A stretch of 64,000 bases of DNA from Jiella pacifica (GTDB taxonomy: Bacteria > Pseudomonadota > Alphaproteobacteria > Rhizobiales > Rhizobiaceae): NCBI RefSeq assembly GCF_010500815.1, contig NZ_JAAAMG010000009.1, positions 144,893-208,892 on the forward strand, read 5' to 3'. Positions 16,661 through 29,218 of the stretch are shown here, one piece after another. Made by a program: the position numbers and the translations under genes. Under the pieces are notes generated by a model, which was given only the letters and a program-made list of their open reading frames with translations, was not told the origin of the DNA and did not search any database. Positions within the stretch are counted from its first letter, which is position 1; each line of letters opens with the position of its first letter.

Positions 16661-18724
16661 TCAGATCGCCCGGATCTTCTCCCGCAGCCGTGCCTCGACG
16701 TCTTCCCGCTGGCTCTTCAGCGTCGCGATCTCCCGGTCGATTGCCTTGAGCTGATCCTCCTGGTCGCGCATCGCGTCGAGATATCGGTCGCGCAGATCCC
16801 CGGGCCCAACCGCCTTGACGTTCTCGCGGATGCGGTCCTGGGCGGCATAGATGTCCTGCTTCTGGTTGCTGAGGGTGTCGATCCTGCGGTCGAGGTCGGT
16901 CTTTTCGCCCTGGATCTCGGCGATTGCCTTCAGGTCGGCCGAAAGCGCCGGATCGCGCGACTGGCTGGAGAAGCGCAGGAGTTCGGACTGGCTGGCATCG
17001 ACCAGCGCGAAGCCCTCGTCGCGGACGAAGCGATAGGTCGCCGCGATGTCGTGGGTGCCGCCCGCCGGGATCACCGCTTCGAGGCGATAGGCGTCTTCCG
17101 TCTCGCCCACCTCGTCCTCGGCAATCAGCTCCCAGCCTGACAGCTTGGGATGATTGACGACGAGTTTGCGCTCCTCCTCGGCCGCGTTCGCCGCCGTATA
17201 GACGGTGCGGCGCTCCTGGATGGACTTGTAGCGCAGCACCCCGTCGACGACGCGCAGCTCGCTGACGAGCTCCTGCGGGTTTTCGGTGGTGTTGACGGTC
17301 AGCTTGCGATCGAGGGCGAACTGCACCTGCCGCTCCTGACCCGCCGGCACCGGCAGAAGCGTCGAATCGCCGACATAGCCGGAGGTGTCGTAGACCGTGA
17401 CGATCCCCGCCGGCAGGGCCGAGCCGGTCTCGTTGTCGAGCTGAACGGCGGCGGTCGGATGGATCTCGCCGCGCCCCGGCGTGAACACGGCGATCCGCTC
17501 GGCCGGAACGTCCGCGTCGACCACCGGCACGGACAGCGTCGAGCCGGCGTCCAGCGTCACCGGTTGCGGCAGCGGATAGGTGACGGAAACGTCGCCCTCG
17601 ACCGCCTCACCGACCTCGCTCGCGCCGCCGATCGCGAACTCCGCGGCCTCCGGCATCGGCGCTGCGGCCATCAGATTGTCGGCAAAAGCGGCGGCGCCAT
17701 CGGCCGAGCGGTAGGACTTGGCCTGCTGCACCGACGGGCTCGGCACGGCGCCGCGATCGGCGTCCGGAACCGACTGCCTGTCAACGAAGACAGGCACTTC
17801 CGGCCGTTCCTTGAAAAACGGATCGAACAGGTTCTGGCGCAGCGTCACGGGCGAGCCCGAGGACAACGCGACCTTGACGTCGTTCCAGTTCTCGCCGGTG
17901 GCGTTCTCGATCACCGCCCAGCTCTGCAGCCGGCCCTTGCCGTCCTTGCCGAGCACCAGTCGGTGCGAGGACTTCCACACCGGCGCCGCGACGACATAGT
18001 CGAACTCGACGTTCCGCGTGCCGGTCCCGTCGACCTTGACGGAGACGAGGCGGCTGTCGTCGGACAGGCTGCGCGACAGCGAGGCGACGGCCTTCTGCAG
18101 TTCCTCGGCGGTCTCCGCGTCGAGGATCTCGACCGACGTGTCGGCGAAGACCGGCAGCGAGCGGACGGAGCCGGTCTCGTCGAGAACCGCCACGATTGCG
18201 ACCGGCCGTTGCGACTTCTCGGCGCTTTCGCCCGCGGGCGGCTGGGAAATGCCGAGCACGGTCCCGGTCACCGAGCGGTCGCCCTCGATGCGCACCCTGG
18301 CGCCCTTCAGCCTGTTCAGGAGCAGCGGCAGCGAATCGAGATCGGCGGGGGTGAACAAGGCGGCGCGCGACAGCTCCTGCGCGTTGACCGAGCCCTCCAG
18401 CGACACCTGGCCGACGCCGCCGCCGGGATTGCGGACGACGAGGCTCTTCAGGACGTCGTTCACCTGGTCGAGCGGGACCTCCATGCCGATCGTCGCATCG
18501 CCGGAGACCTCGGCCGAGCGGACGATCTCGGCGACGCCGCCCGAAAAGAGCACGATCGAGCGGATGTCGCCGGTGCGCGTCGGCTCGGCCGCAGCCGCCG
18601 CATCGCCGGCTCGGCTCGCCGCCGGTGCCGGGGCGGCCGCTTGGGAGGACTGGGCGCCGGCGAGCGCAGTCGTCGCCAGGAGCGCTGCGACGGTGGCCGT
18701 GGTGATCAGGTGGATTTTTCGCAT
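16661..18724 (-). CDS. Secreted DUF4139 domain protein
   Basis: The ATG at 18724 has a GGAGAT site and opens a clean signal peptide (MRKIHLITTATVAALLATTA, cleaved after ALAGA or nearby). The 687-aa product has an N-terminal DUF4140-like part (SIVLFSGGVAEIVRSAEV), a central DUF4139 beta-rich domain (DYVVAAPVWKSSHRLVLGKDG and later YDTSGYVGDSTLLPVPAG) and a charged coiled coil over the last 90 residues (DLDRRIDTLSNQKQDIYAAQ). Coiled coil plus DUF4139 is also seen in mucoidy inhibitor A-like proteins. Its biochemical role is not known to me; location should be periplasmic. Confidence 0.85.
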   Translation of the reverse strand: MRKIHLITTATVAALLATTALAGAQSSQAAAPAPAASRAGDAAAAAEPTRTGDIRSIVLFSGGVAEIVRSAEVSGDATIGMEVPLDQVNDVLKSLVVRNPGGGVGQVSLEGSVNAQELSRAALFTPADLDSLPLLLNRLKGARVRIEGDRSVTGTVLGISQPPAGESAEKSQRPVAIVAVLDETGSVRSLPVFADTSVEILDAETAEELQKAVASLSRSLSDDSRLVSVKVDGTGTRNVEFDYVVAAPVWKSSHRLVLGKDGKGRLQSWAVIENATGENWNDVKVALSSGSPVTLRQNLFDPFFKERPEVPVFVDRQSVPDADRGAVPSPSVQQAKSYRSADGAAAFADNLMAAAPMPEAAEFAIGGASEVGEAVEGDVSVTYPLPQPVTLDAGSTLSVPVVDADVPAERIAVFTPGRGEIHPTAAVQLDNETGSALPAGIVTVYDTSGYVGDSTLLPVPAGQERQVQFALDRKLTVNTTENPQELVSELRVVDGVLRYKSIQERRTVYTAANAAEEERKLVVNHPKLSGWELIAEDEVGETEDAYRLEAVIPAGGTHDIAATYRFVRDEGFALVDASQSELLRFSSQSRDPALSADLKAIAEIQGEKTDLDRRIDTLSNQKQDIYAAQDRIRENVKAVGPGDLRDRYLDAMRDQEDQLKAIDREIATLKSQREDVEARLREKIRAI

Positions 18725-18945
18725 GGGATCTCCGAATGTCATGACCCAAGACGCCTGCGACCGCCGATGGCGCTACGCCACCTGACCGGCGTCGTCGAAG
18801 ACGTCTGAAGCCCCGCACGCCTCTTGCCTGTGATTCATGGCGAGTTGAAGAAGGCGGCGGTCAGGGGGCCGAGATCGTTTCCCGGCAAAGGGCCGGTAAC
18901 CTCCCGGTGCTTGCCTTCCGGGTGCGCTTGTTCGAAAGTGAGGCC

Positions 18946-19197
18946 ATGGAAACCACCGACGCAACGCCCCCCGGCCCACCGAAAACCATCCTTGCTCGGG
19001 CGAAGGCCGCGGCCGAAATGTTGAACGCCGCGCTGCGCGAGGCTGCCCGCGACGATCTCGCCCTGACGGTTGCCATTTCGAGCCAGCCGCTGGAGCCCGG
19101 CCTCCCCGGTCCGGAGGTGAGCGTCGTCGAACTCATCCATCACGCCCATCAGGAAGGCACGCGGCCGGAGGATCTTTCCTCCGCCAACGACGGCTGA
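18946..19197 (+). CDS. Small hypothetical protein (83 aa)
   Basis: The frame starts at ATG 18946 after an AGTGAGG site and encodes an acidic, soluble protein with one helix-forming segment (ILARAKAAAEMLNAALREAA). No signal peptide or motif is visible and I do not recognise the family. The opposite strand is also open, so this call rests on the ribosome site and composition. Confidence 0.45.
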   Translation: METTDATPPGPPKTILARAKAAAEMLNAALREAARDDLALTVAISSQPLEPGLPGPEVSVVELIHHAHQEGTRPEDLSSANDG

Positions 19198-19379
19198 ACC
19201 GCGGCCCGGCGACTCATACTCTCGGCCGAACCGCGGCCAACCAAAGCGCCGGCTGGCGCCAGGCGCGGCCCCCGCGCCTCCGCGCCGAACACCATCACGT
19301 GCAATTGACCCGGCGGGAGGTTTTCGCGCCGACGAGATGAGCGATTCTCCTCCCGGTCCAGACCACCGGAGAATTGCCG

Positions 19380-19796
19380 ATGAAATCCGCCTCCACCCTC
19401 GTTCTTTGCGCCGCCCTCGTCTTCGCCGCGCCGCTTGCCGCCCGGGCCGACGATGCCGGCGACATCCAGGCGACGATCTCCGCCCAGCTCGGAGCCTTCA
19501 ACGCCGGCAACGGCGCCGAGGCCTATTCCTATGCCGCGCCGAACATCCAGACGATGTTTCCGAGCCCCGGCCAGTTCATGGGCATGGTCCAGTCCGCCTA
19601 CGATCCGGTCTATCGCTCCGAGAGCGCCGTCTTCGGCGCGCTGAAGCCCGAGGGCAGCGGCTTTCGCCAGGAGGTTCACCTGACCGACCGCAAGGGCAAG
19701 AGCTGGATCGCCAGCTATACGCTCCAGCGCCAGCCGGACGGTTCGATGAAGATCACCGGCTGCTCTTTGCGCAAGGGCGACGACGTCGCGGTCTGA
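19380..19796 (+). CDS. Secreted DUF4864 domain protein
   Basis: ATG 19380 follows a GGAGAA site 8 bp upstream; the in-frame TTG at 19374 is less likely. The 138-aa product has a signal peptide ending AAPLAARADDAG. The mature part matches DUF4864: IQATISAQLGAFNAGNGAEAYSYAAP, then a MFPSPGQFMGMVQSAYDPVYR stretch split across the family core. The fold is likely NTF2-like. Function is unknown. Confidence 0.8.
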   Translation: MKSASTLVLCAALVFAAPLAARADDAGDIQATISAQLGAFNAGNGAEAYSYAAPNIQTMFPSPGQFMGMVQSAYDPVYRSESAVFGALKPEGSGFRQEVHLTDRKGKSWIASYTLQRQPDGSMKITGCSLRKGDDVAV

Positions 19797-19836
19797 TGGA
19801 TCCTATCCACGCTGAGCTGCGGCAGGCGCGACAGCG

Positions 19837-20970
19837 TCAGCCGAGCGGCGGCAGGTCGCCCTTTGCCCAGGCTTCGCTGGTCTCGGCCATGAAATCGGAA
19901 TAGCGCCCTGCCTCGATCGCGGCGCGGATGCCGGCCATCAGCTGCTGGTAATAGGCGAGATTGTTCCAGGTGAGCAGCATGCCGCCGAGGGATTCGTCCG
20001 ACCGCACCAGGTGGTGCAGATAGGCCCGCGAATAGTCGCGGGCCGCCGGGCAGCCCGATTCCTCGTCGAGCGGACGATGATCCTCGGCATGGCGGGCGTT
20101 CTTCAGGTTGATCTTGCCGCGCCGCGTATAGGCGAGGCCGTGCCGCCCCGCCCGCGTCGGCATCACGCAGTCGAACATGTCGATCCCCCGCGCCACCGAC
20201 TGGATGATATCGTCGGGCGTGCCGACGCCCATCAGATAGCGCGGCTTGTCCTGCGGCAGGACGGGAAGCGTCTCATCGAGGGTCGTCAGCATGACGTCCT
20301 GCGGCTCGCCGACCGCCAGCCCGCCGACGGCGTAGCCCTTGAGATCCATCGCCGACAGGCCCGCCGCCGAACGCTGGCGCAGGTCGATCTCGGTGCCGCC
20401 CTGGACGATGCCGAACATCGCCTTGCCCGGCTGCTCCCCGAAGGCGATCTTGCAACGCTCCGCCCAGCGCAGCGAAAGCTCCATCGCCCGCTCGATCTCG
20501 GCCCGCTCCGCCGGCAGGCGGATGCACTCGTCGAGCTGCATCTGGATGTCCGAATCGAGCAGACCCTGGATCTCGATCGAGCGCTCCGGCGTCAGCGCAT
20601 GGACCGACCCGTCGACGTGAGAGCGGAACGTCACGCCCTTCTCGTCGAGCTTCCTCAGAGCGGCGAGCGACATCACCTGGAAGCCCCCGGAATCGGTCAG
20701 GATCGGATGCGGCCAGCGGGCAAATTCGTGCAGGCCGCCGAGCCGCGCCACCCGCTCGGCGCCCGGCCGGAGCATCAGGTGGTAGACATTGCCGAGGATG
20801 ATGTCGGCGCCGAGCTCGCGCACCTGATCGAGATACATCGCCTTGACCGTGCCGGCGGTCCCGACCGGCATGAAGGCCGGCGTACGCACCGTCCCACGAG
20901 GCATGGTGATCTCACCGCGGCGGGCTTTGCCGTCGGTGGTGGAAAGGCGAAAGGAAAAGCGTTCTGTCAT
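19837..20970 (-). CDS. tgt: tRNA-guanine transglycosylase (queuine/preQ1 insertion) with reduced zinc site
   Basis: The 377-aa enzyme swaps guanine-34 of GUN-anticodon tRNAs for preQ1. It starts at MTERFSFRL (20970); an in-frame ATG lies at 20979. The base-recognition and catalytic segments are intact: [30 protein letters not shown] and [13 protein letters not shown] with the nucleophilic aspartate. The usual C-x-C-x2-C zinc site before YSRAYLHHL reads S-G-C-P-A-A here, so only one of three cysteines remains, plus the histidine. Its pathway partner queA lies 640 bp upstream on the same strand. Confidence 0.93.
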   Translation of the reverse strand: MTERFSFRLSTTDGKARRGEITMPRGTVRTPAFMPVGTAGTVKAMYLDQVRELGADIILGNVYHLMLRPGAERVARLGGLHEFARWPHPILTDSGGFQVMSLAALRKLDEKGVTFRSHVDGSVHALTPERSIEIQGLLDSDIQMQLDECIRLPAERAEIERAMELSLRWAERCKIAFGEQPGKAMFGIVQGGTEIDLRQRSAAGLSAMDLKGYAVGGLAVGEPQDVMLTTLDETLPVLPQDKPRYLMGVGTPDDIIQSVARGIDMFDCVMPTRAGRHGLAYTRRGKINLKNARHAEDHRPLDEESGCPAARDYSRAYLHHLVRSDESLGGMLLTWNNLAYYQQLMAGIRAAIEAGRYSDFMAETSEAWAKGDLPPLG

Positions 20971-21178
20971 GGCCGGCATCCGGTAGCGCGCTCGGCAGCT
21001 GCTGGCAACGCGCCTCGTCTCCCGATGGTCGGGCTGCCGATGCCCTGTTTCGGTATGGCCCCGAGGCTGTGCCTCGAGAATTGTTGCGAAGCAAAACGAT
21101 ACGCGATCAGGCCGTGGGAACGGGAATGGCATTGACGGAGTTTTCGGGCCGGGACGAAATCCGAAAGGAACCAATAGG

Positions 21179-21496
21179 ATGAAACGCCTTCTCCTCGTTG
21201 CCGCACTGGCGCTTGGCGCACCCGTCGCCGCTCTTGCCCAGACGACGACCACCACTACCACGACCGTCGAGACGACCGACCCCGACTACGGTACGATCCA
21301 GACCTATGTCACCAAGGAGCGGCGCGAATCGGTGCCTGCGCCGGATGGCTACACGGTCACGGTCGGCACCCCGCTGCCGGAGCCGGTCCCGCTCTACCGC
21401 CTGCCGGACGACGTTGGACCTTATGAATATGCTGTCGTTGACGGGCACACCGTCCTGGTCGACGAGAACCGAAACATCGTGAAGATCATCGACTGA
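21179..21496 (+). CDS. Small secreted DUF1236-like protein
   Basis: This 105-aa protein has a signal peptide ([20 protein letters not shown]) and then a run of eight threonines. Its C-terminal half ([14 protein letters not shown] and [16 protein letters not shown]) is typical of DUF1236 proteins, common in Hyphomicrobiales. The AAAGGA site and a strong terminator just downstream support expression. It lies on the opposite strand inside the queA-tgt gap. Role unknown. Confidence 0.8.
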   Translation: MKRLLLVAALALGAPVAALAQTTTTTTTTVETTDPDYGTIQTYVTKERRESVPAPDGYTVTVGTPLPEPVPLYRLPDDVGPYEYAVVDGHTVLVDENRNIVKIID

Positions 21497-21527
21497 GACG
21501 GTCCGGATGCTGGTCCGAGACGTGAGG

Positions 21528-21551
21528 ACGGGGCCGCAAGGCCCCGTTTTT
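21528..21551 (+). terminator. Rho-independent terminator after the DUF1236-like gene
   Basis: ACGGGGCC and GGCCCCGT form a perfect 8-bp stem with a GCAA loop, followed by a five-T run. It lies 32 bp after the stop codon. Confidence 0.9.
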
Positions 21552-21608
21552 CGTGTGGGCGGCACCATCGTCGCGGCATGCTCTGCCTTGCGCTCTCAGA
21601 TCCCGCAG

Positions 21609-22703
21609 TCAGCCGTCCGCCCGCTCGAGCAGGCAGGCGTCTCCATAGGAGTAAAATCTGTATCCGCTTTTGATCGCATGGGCATAGGCCGCCTGCATCG
21701 TGGGAAGTCCGGAAAAGGCCGAGACCAGCATGAACAGCGTCGAGCGCGGCAGGTGGAAATTGGTCATTAGCCGGTCGACGGCGCGGAACCGGTAGCCCGG
21801 CGTGATGAAGATGTCTGTCGGCCCGGAAAAAGGCCGGATCACTCCGTCCTCGCCTGCCGCGCTTTCGAGCAGCCGCAGCGACGTCGTGCCGACCGCGACG
21901 ATCCGTCCGCCTTCGCGCCGCGCCGTGTTCAGCCGCTCGGCCGTCGCTTCGTCCACATGGCCGATCTCGGCATGCATCTTGTGGGCGCCGGTGTCCTCGG
22001 CCTTCACCGGCAGAAAGGTCCCCGCCCCGACATGTAGCGTCAGGAAGGCGGTGCCGACGCCGCGCGCCGCCATCCGGTCCATCAGCTCCGGCGTGAAATG
22101 CAGCCCCGCCGTCGGCGCGGCGACGGCGCCGCTCTCGCGCGCGAACATCGTCTGGTAGTCGCGCCGGTCGGCCTCGTCCTCGGGCCGCTTCGAGGCGATG
22201 TAGGGCGGCAGCGGAATATGGCCGACCGCGGCGATCGCCTCGTCGAGCACCGGTCCCGAGAACTCAAAGCGGAGGGTCGCCTCGCCGCCCTCGCCGCGCT
22301 CTTCAACGACGCCGACGAGGCTCGACAAGGCGCAGGCTGTCTCCCGCTCGGCGCCGAAGACGATCCGGTCACCGATCTTCACCCGCTTGGCGGGACGGAC
22401 GAACGCTTTCCACCGCTCGGGCGAAAGCCGCATGTGCAGCGTCGCCTCGATCCGCGCCACGCCCTCGCCGTCGACCGAGCCTTCTCGGCGACGCAGGCCG
22501 GTCAGCCGTGCGGGAATGACTTTCGTATCGTTGAAGACGAGGATATCGCCTGGGCCGAGCAGTTCGGGCAGGTCGCGGACATGACGGTCGGCCAGCATGC
22601 CGGCAGCACCGACGTGCAAAAGCCGCGCCGCTTCGCGCGGCACGGCGGGCCGGAGCGCAATCCGCTCCTCCGGCAGTTCGAAATCGAAAAGATCGACGCG
22701 CAT
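21609..22703 (-). CDS. queA: S-adenosylmethionine:tRNA ribosyltransferase-isomerase
   Basis: The 364-aa enzyme turns preQ1-tRNA into epoxyqueuosine-tRNA. It begins [19 protein letters not shown] and carries the family hallmarks [45 protein letters not shown] and [19 protein letters not shown]. Length is normal. It follows the ppiB gene by 86 bp on the same strand, in the usual rhizobial order. Confidence 0.96.
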   Translation of the reverse strand: MRVDLFDFELPEERIALRPAVPREAARLLHVGAAGMLADRHVRDLPELLGPGDILVFNDTKVIPARLTGLRRREGSVDGEGVARIEATLHMRLSPERWKAFVRPAKRVKIGDRIVFGAERETACALSSLVGVVEERGEGGEATLRFEFSGPVLDEAIAAVGHIPLPPYIASKRPEDEADRRDYQTMFARESGAVAAPTAGLHFTPELMDRMAARGVGTAFLTLHVGAGTFLPVKAEDTGAHKMHAEIGHVDEATAERLNTARREGGRIVAVGTTSLRLLESAAGEDGVIRPFSGPTDIFITPGYRFRAVDRLMTNFHLPRSTLFMLVSAFSGLPTMQAAYAHAIKSGYRFYSYGDACLLERADG

Positions 22704-22789
22704 GTCTTCGCGCTCTCAGCGACGCATCATCTTCGACGGCGACGGCACCAGTCGGCGCCATCCGGCCATGATGACGCGAGCGGACTGCC

Positions 22790-23260
22790 CTAAAGGTCGG
22801 CTGCCACGCGCATGGTGGTGATGGCATCGGGATCGCGCACCGGCTCGCCGCGCTTGATCGTGTCGACGACGTCCATACCCTCGATCACCTCGCCCCAGAC
22901 CGAATACTGCTTGTTCAGCCAGGGTGCGTCGGTAAAGCAGATGAAGAACTGCGAATTGGCCGAATTCGGATTGGCGGTACGCGCCGCCGAGACGGTGCCG
23001 CGCTTGTGCGACTCGTCGGAGAACTCGGCCTTGAGGTCCGGCTTGTCCGAACCGCCGCTGCCGGTGCCCGTCGGATCGCCGGTCTGCGCCATGAAGCCGT
23101 CGATCACACGGTGGAAGACGACGCCGTCGTAGAAGCCTTCGCGCGCGAGTTCCTTGACCCGCGCCACGTGGTTCGGCGCGAGATCCGGCCGAAGCTTGAT
23201 CACCACCTTGCCCTTGGTGGTTTCCAAAACGAGCGTGTCTTCGGGGTTTTCGTAAGCCAA
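22790..23260 (-). CDS. ppiB: Peptidyl-prolyl cis-trans isomerase, cyclophilin type, cytoplasmic
   Basis: This 156-aa cyclophilin has no signal peptide. It contains the active-site stretch FHRVIDGFMAQTGDPTGTGSGG, given here only in part, plus NSQFFICFTDAPWLNKQYSVWG. It catalyses proline isomerisation during folding. It is the second of two adjacent cyclophilins, about 160 bp after the secreted one. Confidence 0.93.
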   Translation of the reverse strand: MAYENPEDTLVLETTKGKVVIKLRPDLAPNHVARVKELAREGFYDGVVFHRVIDGFMAQTGDPTGTGSGGSDKPDLKAEFSDESHKRGTVSAARTANPNSANSQFFICFTDAPWLNKQYSVWGEVIEGMDVVDTIKRGEPVRDPDAITTMRVAADL

Positions 23261-23422
23261 TGTGTCGTCCTTTTTGCCGTTGCGGTTGCGGGGGCGTCGA
23301 TGCGCCCCGGCTGCTCATGGCGGCTGTTTGGGGGTTTTTGCCCCAACGTGCAAGGGGAAGAGCCCTAACGTCTGCGACGCCTCGCCCTCACGCAAAGCCC
23401 GATCCGCCCTTCGACGGCCAGC

Positions 23423-24013
23423 CTATTTTTCGTCAGCCGCGACGCGGACGCTCAGCATCTTGTCGGGTTTGTCGACGGCGCCGTTCGCCTGAGCGTCGCC
23501 CTTCTTGATCTTGTCCACGACATCCATGCCTTCGACGACGTCGCCGACGACGGTATACTGACCATCGAGGAAGTCGCCGTCGGCGAGCATGATGAAGAAC
23601 TGCGAATTGGCGGAATTCGGGTCCTGCGACCGGGCCATGCCGACCGTGCCGCGATCGAAGGTCTCCTGCGAGAACTCGGCCTTGAGGTCCGGCTTGTCGG
23701 ATCCGCCCATGCCGGCCCGGCTCGGATCGAAGCCCGCGGCGCCTTCCTTGCCGAATGCGACGTCGCCGGTCTGCGCCATGAAGCCGTCGATCACCCGGTG
23801 GAAGACGACGTCGTCATAGGCCTTCTCGCGGGCGAGTTCCTTGATCCGCTCGACGTGCTCCGGCGCCAGATCCGGCCGCAGCTGGATGTCGATTTCGCCG
23901 TCCTTGGTCGTGATCACCAGCGTGTTTTCCGGATCGGCCGAGCCTTGCGAAAAGGCCGGCATGGCGGCAATCGAGATCGCGGCCGCAAGGCCGAGCGTTG
24001 CGAAGAGTTTCAT
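23423..24013 (-). CDS. Peptidyl-prolyl cis-trans isomerase, cyclophilin type, secreted
   Basis: The ATG at 24013 gives 196 aa with a signal peptide (MKLFATLGLAAAISIAAMPA, cleaved after FS or AFS). The cyclophilin core has FHRVIDGFMAQTGD, a short insertion (VAFGKEGAAGFDPSRAGMGG) not present in the cytoplasmic paralogue, and NSQFFIMLADGDFLDGQY. It should act in the periplasm. It follows coaD by 28 bp and was probably produced by duplication with ppiB. Confidence 0.92.
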   Translation of the reverse strand: MKLFATLGLAAAISIAAMPAFSQGSADPENTLVITTKDGEIDIQLRPDLAPEHVERIKELAREKAYDDVVFHRVIDGFMAQTGDVAFGKEGAAGFDPSRAGMGGSDKPDLKAEFSQETFDRGTVGMARSQDPNSANSQFFIMLADGDFLDGQYTVVGDVVEGMDVVDKIKKGDAQANGAVDKPDKMLSVRVAADEK

Positions 24014-24041
24014 TCTGTCACCCCAATCGATGTCCGGTCCG

Positions 24042-24536
24042 CTAGCGCGGACTGCGTTTCCCCCTGATCGCCGTCGCGACATGGGCCGGAACGAAACGCG
24101 AAACATCCCCGCCCATGGCCGCGATCTGGCGAACCAATGTGGCGGTAATAGGCCTCGTCTGCGGAGTCGCGGGGAAAAACAGCGTCACGATCTCCGGGCG
24201 CATCGCGCCGTTCATCCCGGCCATCTGCATCTCGTAGTCGAGGTCGGTGCCGTCGCGTACGCCCCGCACCAGCGCCACCGCGCCCGCCTCGCGCGCCGCC
24301 TCGACGACGAGGCCGTCGAAGGAGACGACCGTGACGGCGGCTGCAGTGTCTATGCCGACGACCGCCTGCCGAATCAGATCCGCTCGCTCGTCGAAGGAAA
24401 ACAGCGGCGTCTTGCCGGGGTGGACGCCGATCGCCACGACGACCTCGTCGAACAGCCGCATAGCCTGCTCCAACACGGCCAGGTGACCGTTGGTCATCGG
24501 ATCGAAGGATCCCGGATAAAACGCCCGTCTAGTCAT
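24042..24536 (-). CDS. coaD: Pantetheine-phosphate adenylyltransferase
   Basis: This 164-aa enzyme makes dephospho-CoA from 4'-phosphopantetheine and ATP. It starts [22 protein letters not shown], with the nucleotidyltransferase TNGH motif. The second nucleotide-binding segment reads [10 protein letters not shown] in place of the common ISST-VR. Length and start fit the family. Confidence 0.95.
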   Translation of the reverse strand: MTRRAFYPGSFDPMTNGHLAVLEQAMRLFDEVVVAIGVHPGKTPLFSFDERADLIRQAVVGIDTAAAVTVVSFDGLVVEAAREAGAVALVRGVRDGTDLDYEMQMAGMNGAMRPEIVTLFFPATPQTRPITATLVRQIAAMGGDVSRFVPAHVATAIRGKRSPR

Positions 24537-24743
24537 GTCTCACTCCTCATCACGCCGAGTTGCGCATCAAAGACGGAATTTTATTGGCATCCGACGAGCC
24601 GCATATACACTTTCATGAGGTCCGCGGCCGGATGATGAATGTGTCTGCGTGTCGGCAAGCAACCCCGTCATGGCACGCAGTCGCTAAAACTTGGAACGAA
24701 TTGCATCCTTCGGCAGTTTGAGGGTCAAAATGGAGATGCGCAA

Positions 24744-24884
24744 ATGCTGATGATCGCCTTGTCGATGACCATGATCGTGACCCTCGTGACGGCGACTGCC
24801 ATCGCGCTCAACGAAGAACGCCAGGATGCCCGGGTAAAAGTTCTGGCCAAGAGCCGCTCCGGTTTCGGCGTCGGCCGCCGCTGA
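24744..24884 (+). CDS. Very small single-helix membrane protein (46 aa)
   Basis: ATG 24744 follows a GGAG site 8 bp upstream. The product starts with a hydrophobic helix (MLMIALSMTMIVTLVTATAI) and ends in a basic tail (RVKVLAKSRSGFGVGRR). The arrangement predicts an N-out, C-in membrane protein. I do not recognise it. It sits alone between coaD and gyrA on the opposite strand. Confidence 0.45.
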   Translation: MLMIALSMTMIVTLVTATAIALNEERQDARVKVLAKSRSGFGVGRR

Positions 24885-25214
24885 GGCGTCGAACCGTCCG
24901 ATAATTAGCCGAGCCCATTGGCTTGGGAAAGAAAACCGCATCATCGCCACGACGCCGTCCGTGGCGATCAAACGAATTACCAGCGGTACCGAGGCCGCTG
25001 TTACGTTCGTCGATACCATGCACCATCTTTGCCCGCGACTTTCGGGAGATCTCTCGCTTTTATGTGTCGAAGATCTGTCGCGTTTCGGTGTGGGTGCTCC
25101 CTCCTATCCATCCGCCCACACTCTTTGCCCGTCATCTTGACGAGCATCGGTTTGTAACGGCCGGCGCGAGTGGTGGAGCCTGCCGGCGGTAGGCGCGCAA
25201 CAACCACAGTCTGA
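24885..25214. other. Intergenic region upstream of coaD and downstream of gyrA; no gene recognised
   Basis: Apart from the hairpin listed next, I see no motif. Short minus-strand frames cross it but lack family resemblance and convincing ribosome sites. Confidence 0.4.
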
Positions 25215-25254
25215 TAACCAAAAGGCCATTCCGCATTGCCGCGGAATGGCCTTT
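25215..25254 (-). terminator. Rho-independent terminator of gyrA
   Basis: AAAGGCCATTCCGC (25221-25234) and GCGGAATGGCCTTT (25241-25254) form a perfect 14-bp stem with a 6-base loop. On the minus strand it is followed by TTTTGGTT. It lies about 40 bp after the gyrA stop. Confidence 0.9.
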
Positions 25255-25295
25255 CGTCGTTTCGAGCCTGTCGTCTTCGGATCGGCCGTGCTTGA

Positions 25296-28169
<2,874 letters not shown>

Positions 28170-28446
28170 GAGAGGTCCTGATCAGCGGGAATTTGCTCGC
28201 TTCGCTATAGCGCGGCAGGGCCGCGAGCGCAAATGACGCGGGTGCCGCGAAGGGACGAAACGTCCATCGAAATCAATCGCTTGTGAGCAGCGCCAAAGAA
28301 ACCCGCAAAAGCTGTGTGTTCGCCGGGTGCCGGCGGGCCGTGACGGGCGAATCGCCGCTTCGCGCGGCGCGGGATACCTGCGCCTAGCCCGTTCGCCAGG
28401 AAGCTGTTACGCCGGGCTCACCACTTCCGGAACGGGGCTCGAGCGA

Positions 28447-29097
28447 ATGTTCGACATCCTCCTCAATGGCTTCGTCACGCTCTTCGTGATCCTCGATCCG
28501 TTCGGGCTGGTCCCGCTCTTCCTCGCCTTGACTCCGGGAGCGAGTTCCACCGAGCGCAGCGCCATCGCGCTGCGAGCCTCGATTATTTCCTTCGCCATCC
28601 TCGCCCTCTTCGGGCTCACCGGCCTGGCGCTGCTCGAGGTGCTGGGCATCACTCTCGGCGCCTTCCGCATCGCCGGCGGCCTGTTCCTCTTCTGGATCGG
28701 CTTCGAACTGGTCTTCGAGCGGCGCTCGGAGCGCAAGCAGAAAAGCGCCAGCCAGGCGGTCGAGGATACCGATGGCCACGACGTCGCAGCATTCCCCCTG
28801 GCGATCCCGCTGATGGCCGGTCCCGGCGCGATTTCGGCGGTGATCCTGCTGTCCGGCAATCTTCCGGGCGTCGTCGGCACGGCCGCGTTGCTCGGCGTGA
28901 TATTCGTCGCCGTCGCCGCGACCTTCGCCTTTCTCGCCGTCGCCCACCAGCTGGACCGCTTTCTTGGCGTCACCAGCCGGGCGGTGATCTCCCGCCTCCT
29001 CGGCGTCCTTCTCGCCGCGCTCGCGGTGCAGTTCGTTGCCGACGGTGCGGCGGTACTCGTCCGGTCGGGCGGCTTTGCCGCCGGGGCGACGGGCTGA
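28447..29097 (+). CDS. MarC/YhgN family integral membrane protein
   Basis: ATG 28447 gives 216 aa with about six transmembrane helices. It opens FDILLNGFVTLFVILDPFGLVPLFLAL, typical of MarC, and carries FPLAIPLMAGPGAISAVILL in the second half. The charged middle loop (SERKQKSASQAVEDTDGHD) is cytoplasmic or periplasmic and variable. MarC transport activity is unsettled; it was once wrongly tied to multiple antibiotic resistance. Confidence 0.9.
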   Translation: MFDILLNGFVTLFVILDPFGLVPLFLALTPGASSTERSAIALRASIISFAILALFGLTGLALLEVLGITLGAFRIAGGLFLFWIGFELVFERRSERKQKSASQAVEDTDGHDVAAFPLAIPLMAGPGAISAVILLSGNLPGVVGTAALLGVIFVAVAATFAFLAVAHQLDRFLGVTSRAVISRLLGVLLAALAVQFVADGAAVLVRSGGFAAGATG

Positions 29098-29218
29098 CCA
29101 CGGCTGGCTGACGGCTCGAGAGGTCATCCGGTCACGGAACGCTCGGCGAAGAACGTAATCAACGCAACGTTTCGCCGCCTGCCGTGTTGTGTCCTCGATC
29201 ACGACTTGGAGAGCACGA

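Noticed and set aside
24684..25019. Minus-strand frame over the 46-aa protein gene
   Set aside because: No family, no ribosome site, and it overlaps the better supported plus-strand frame.
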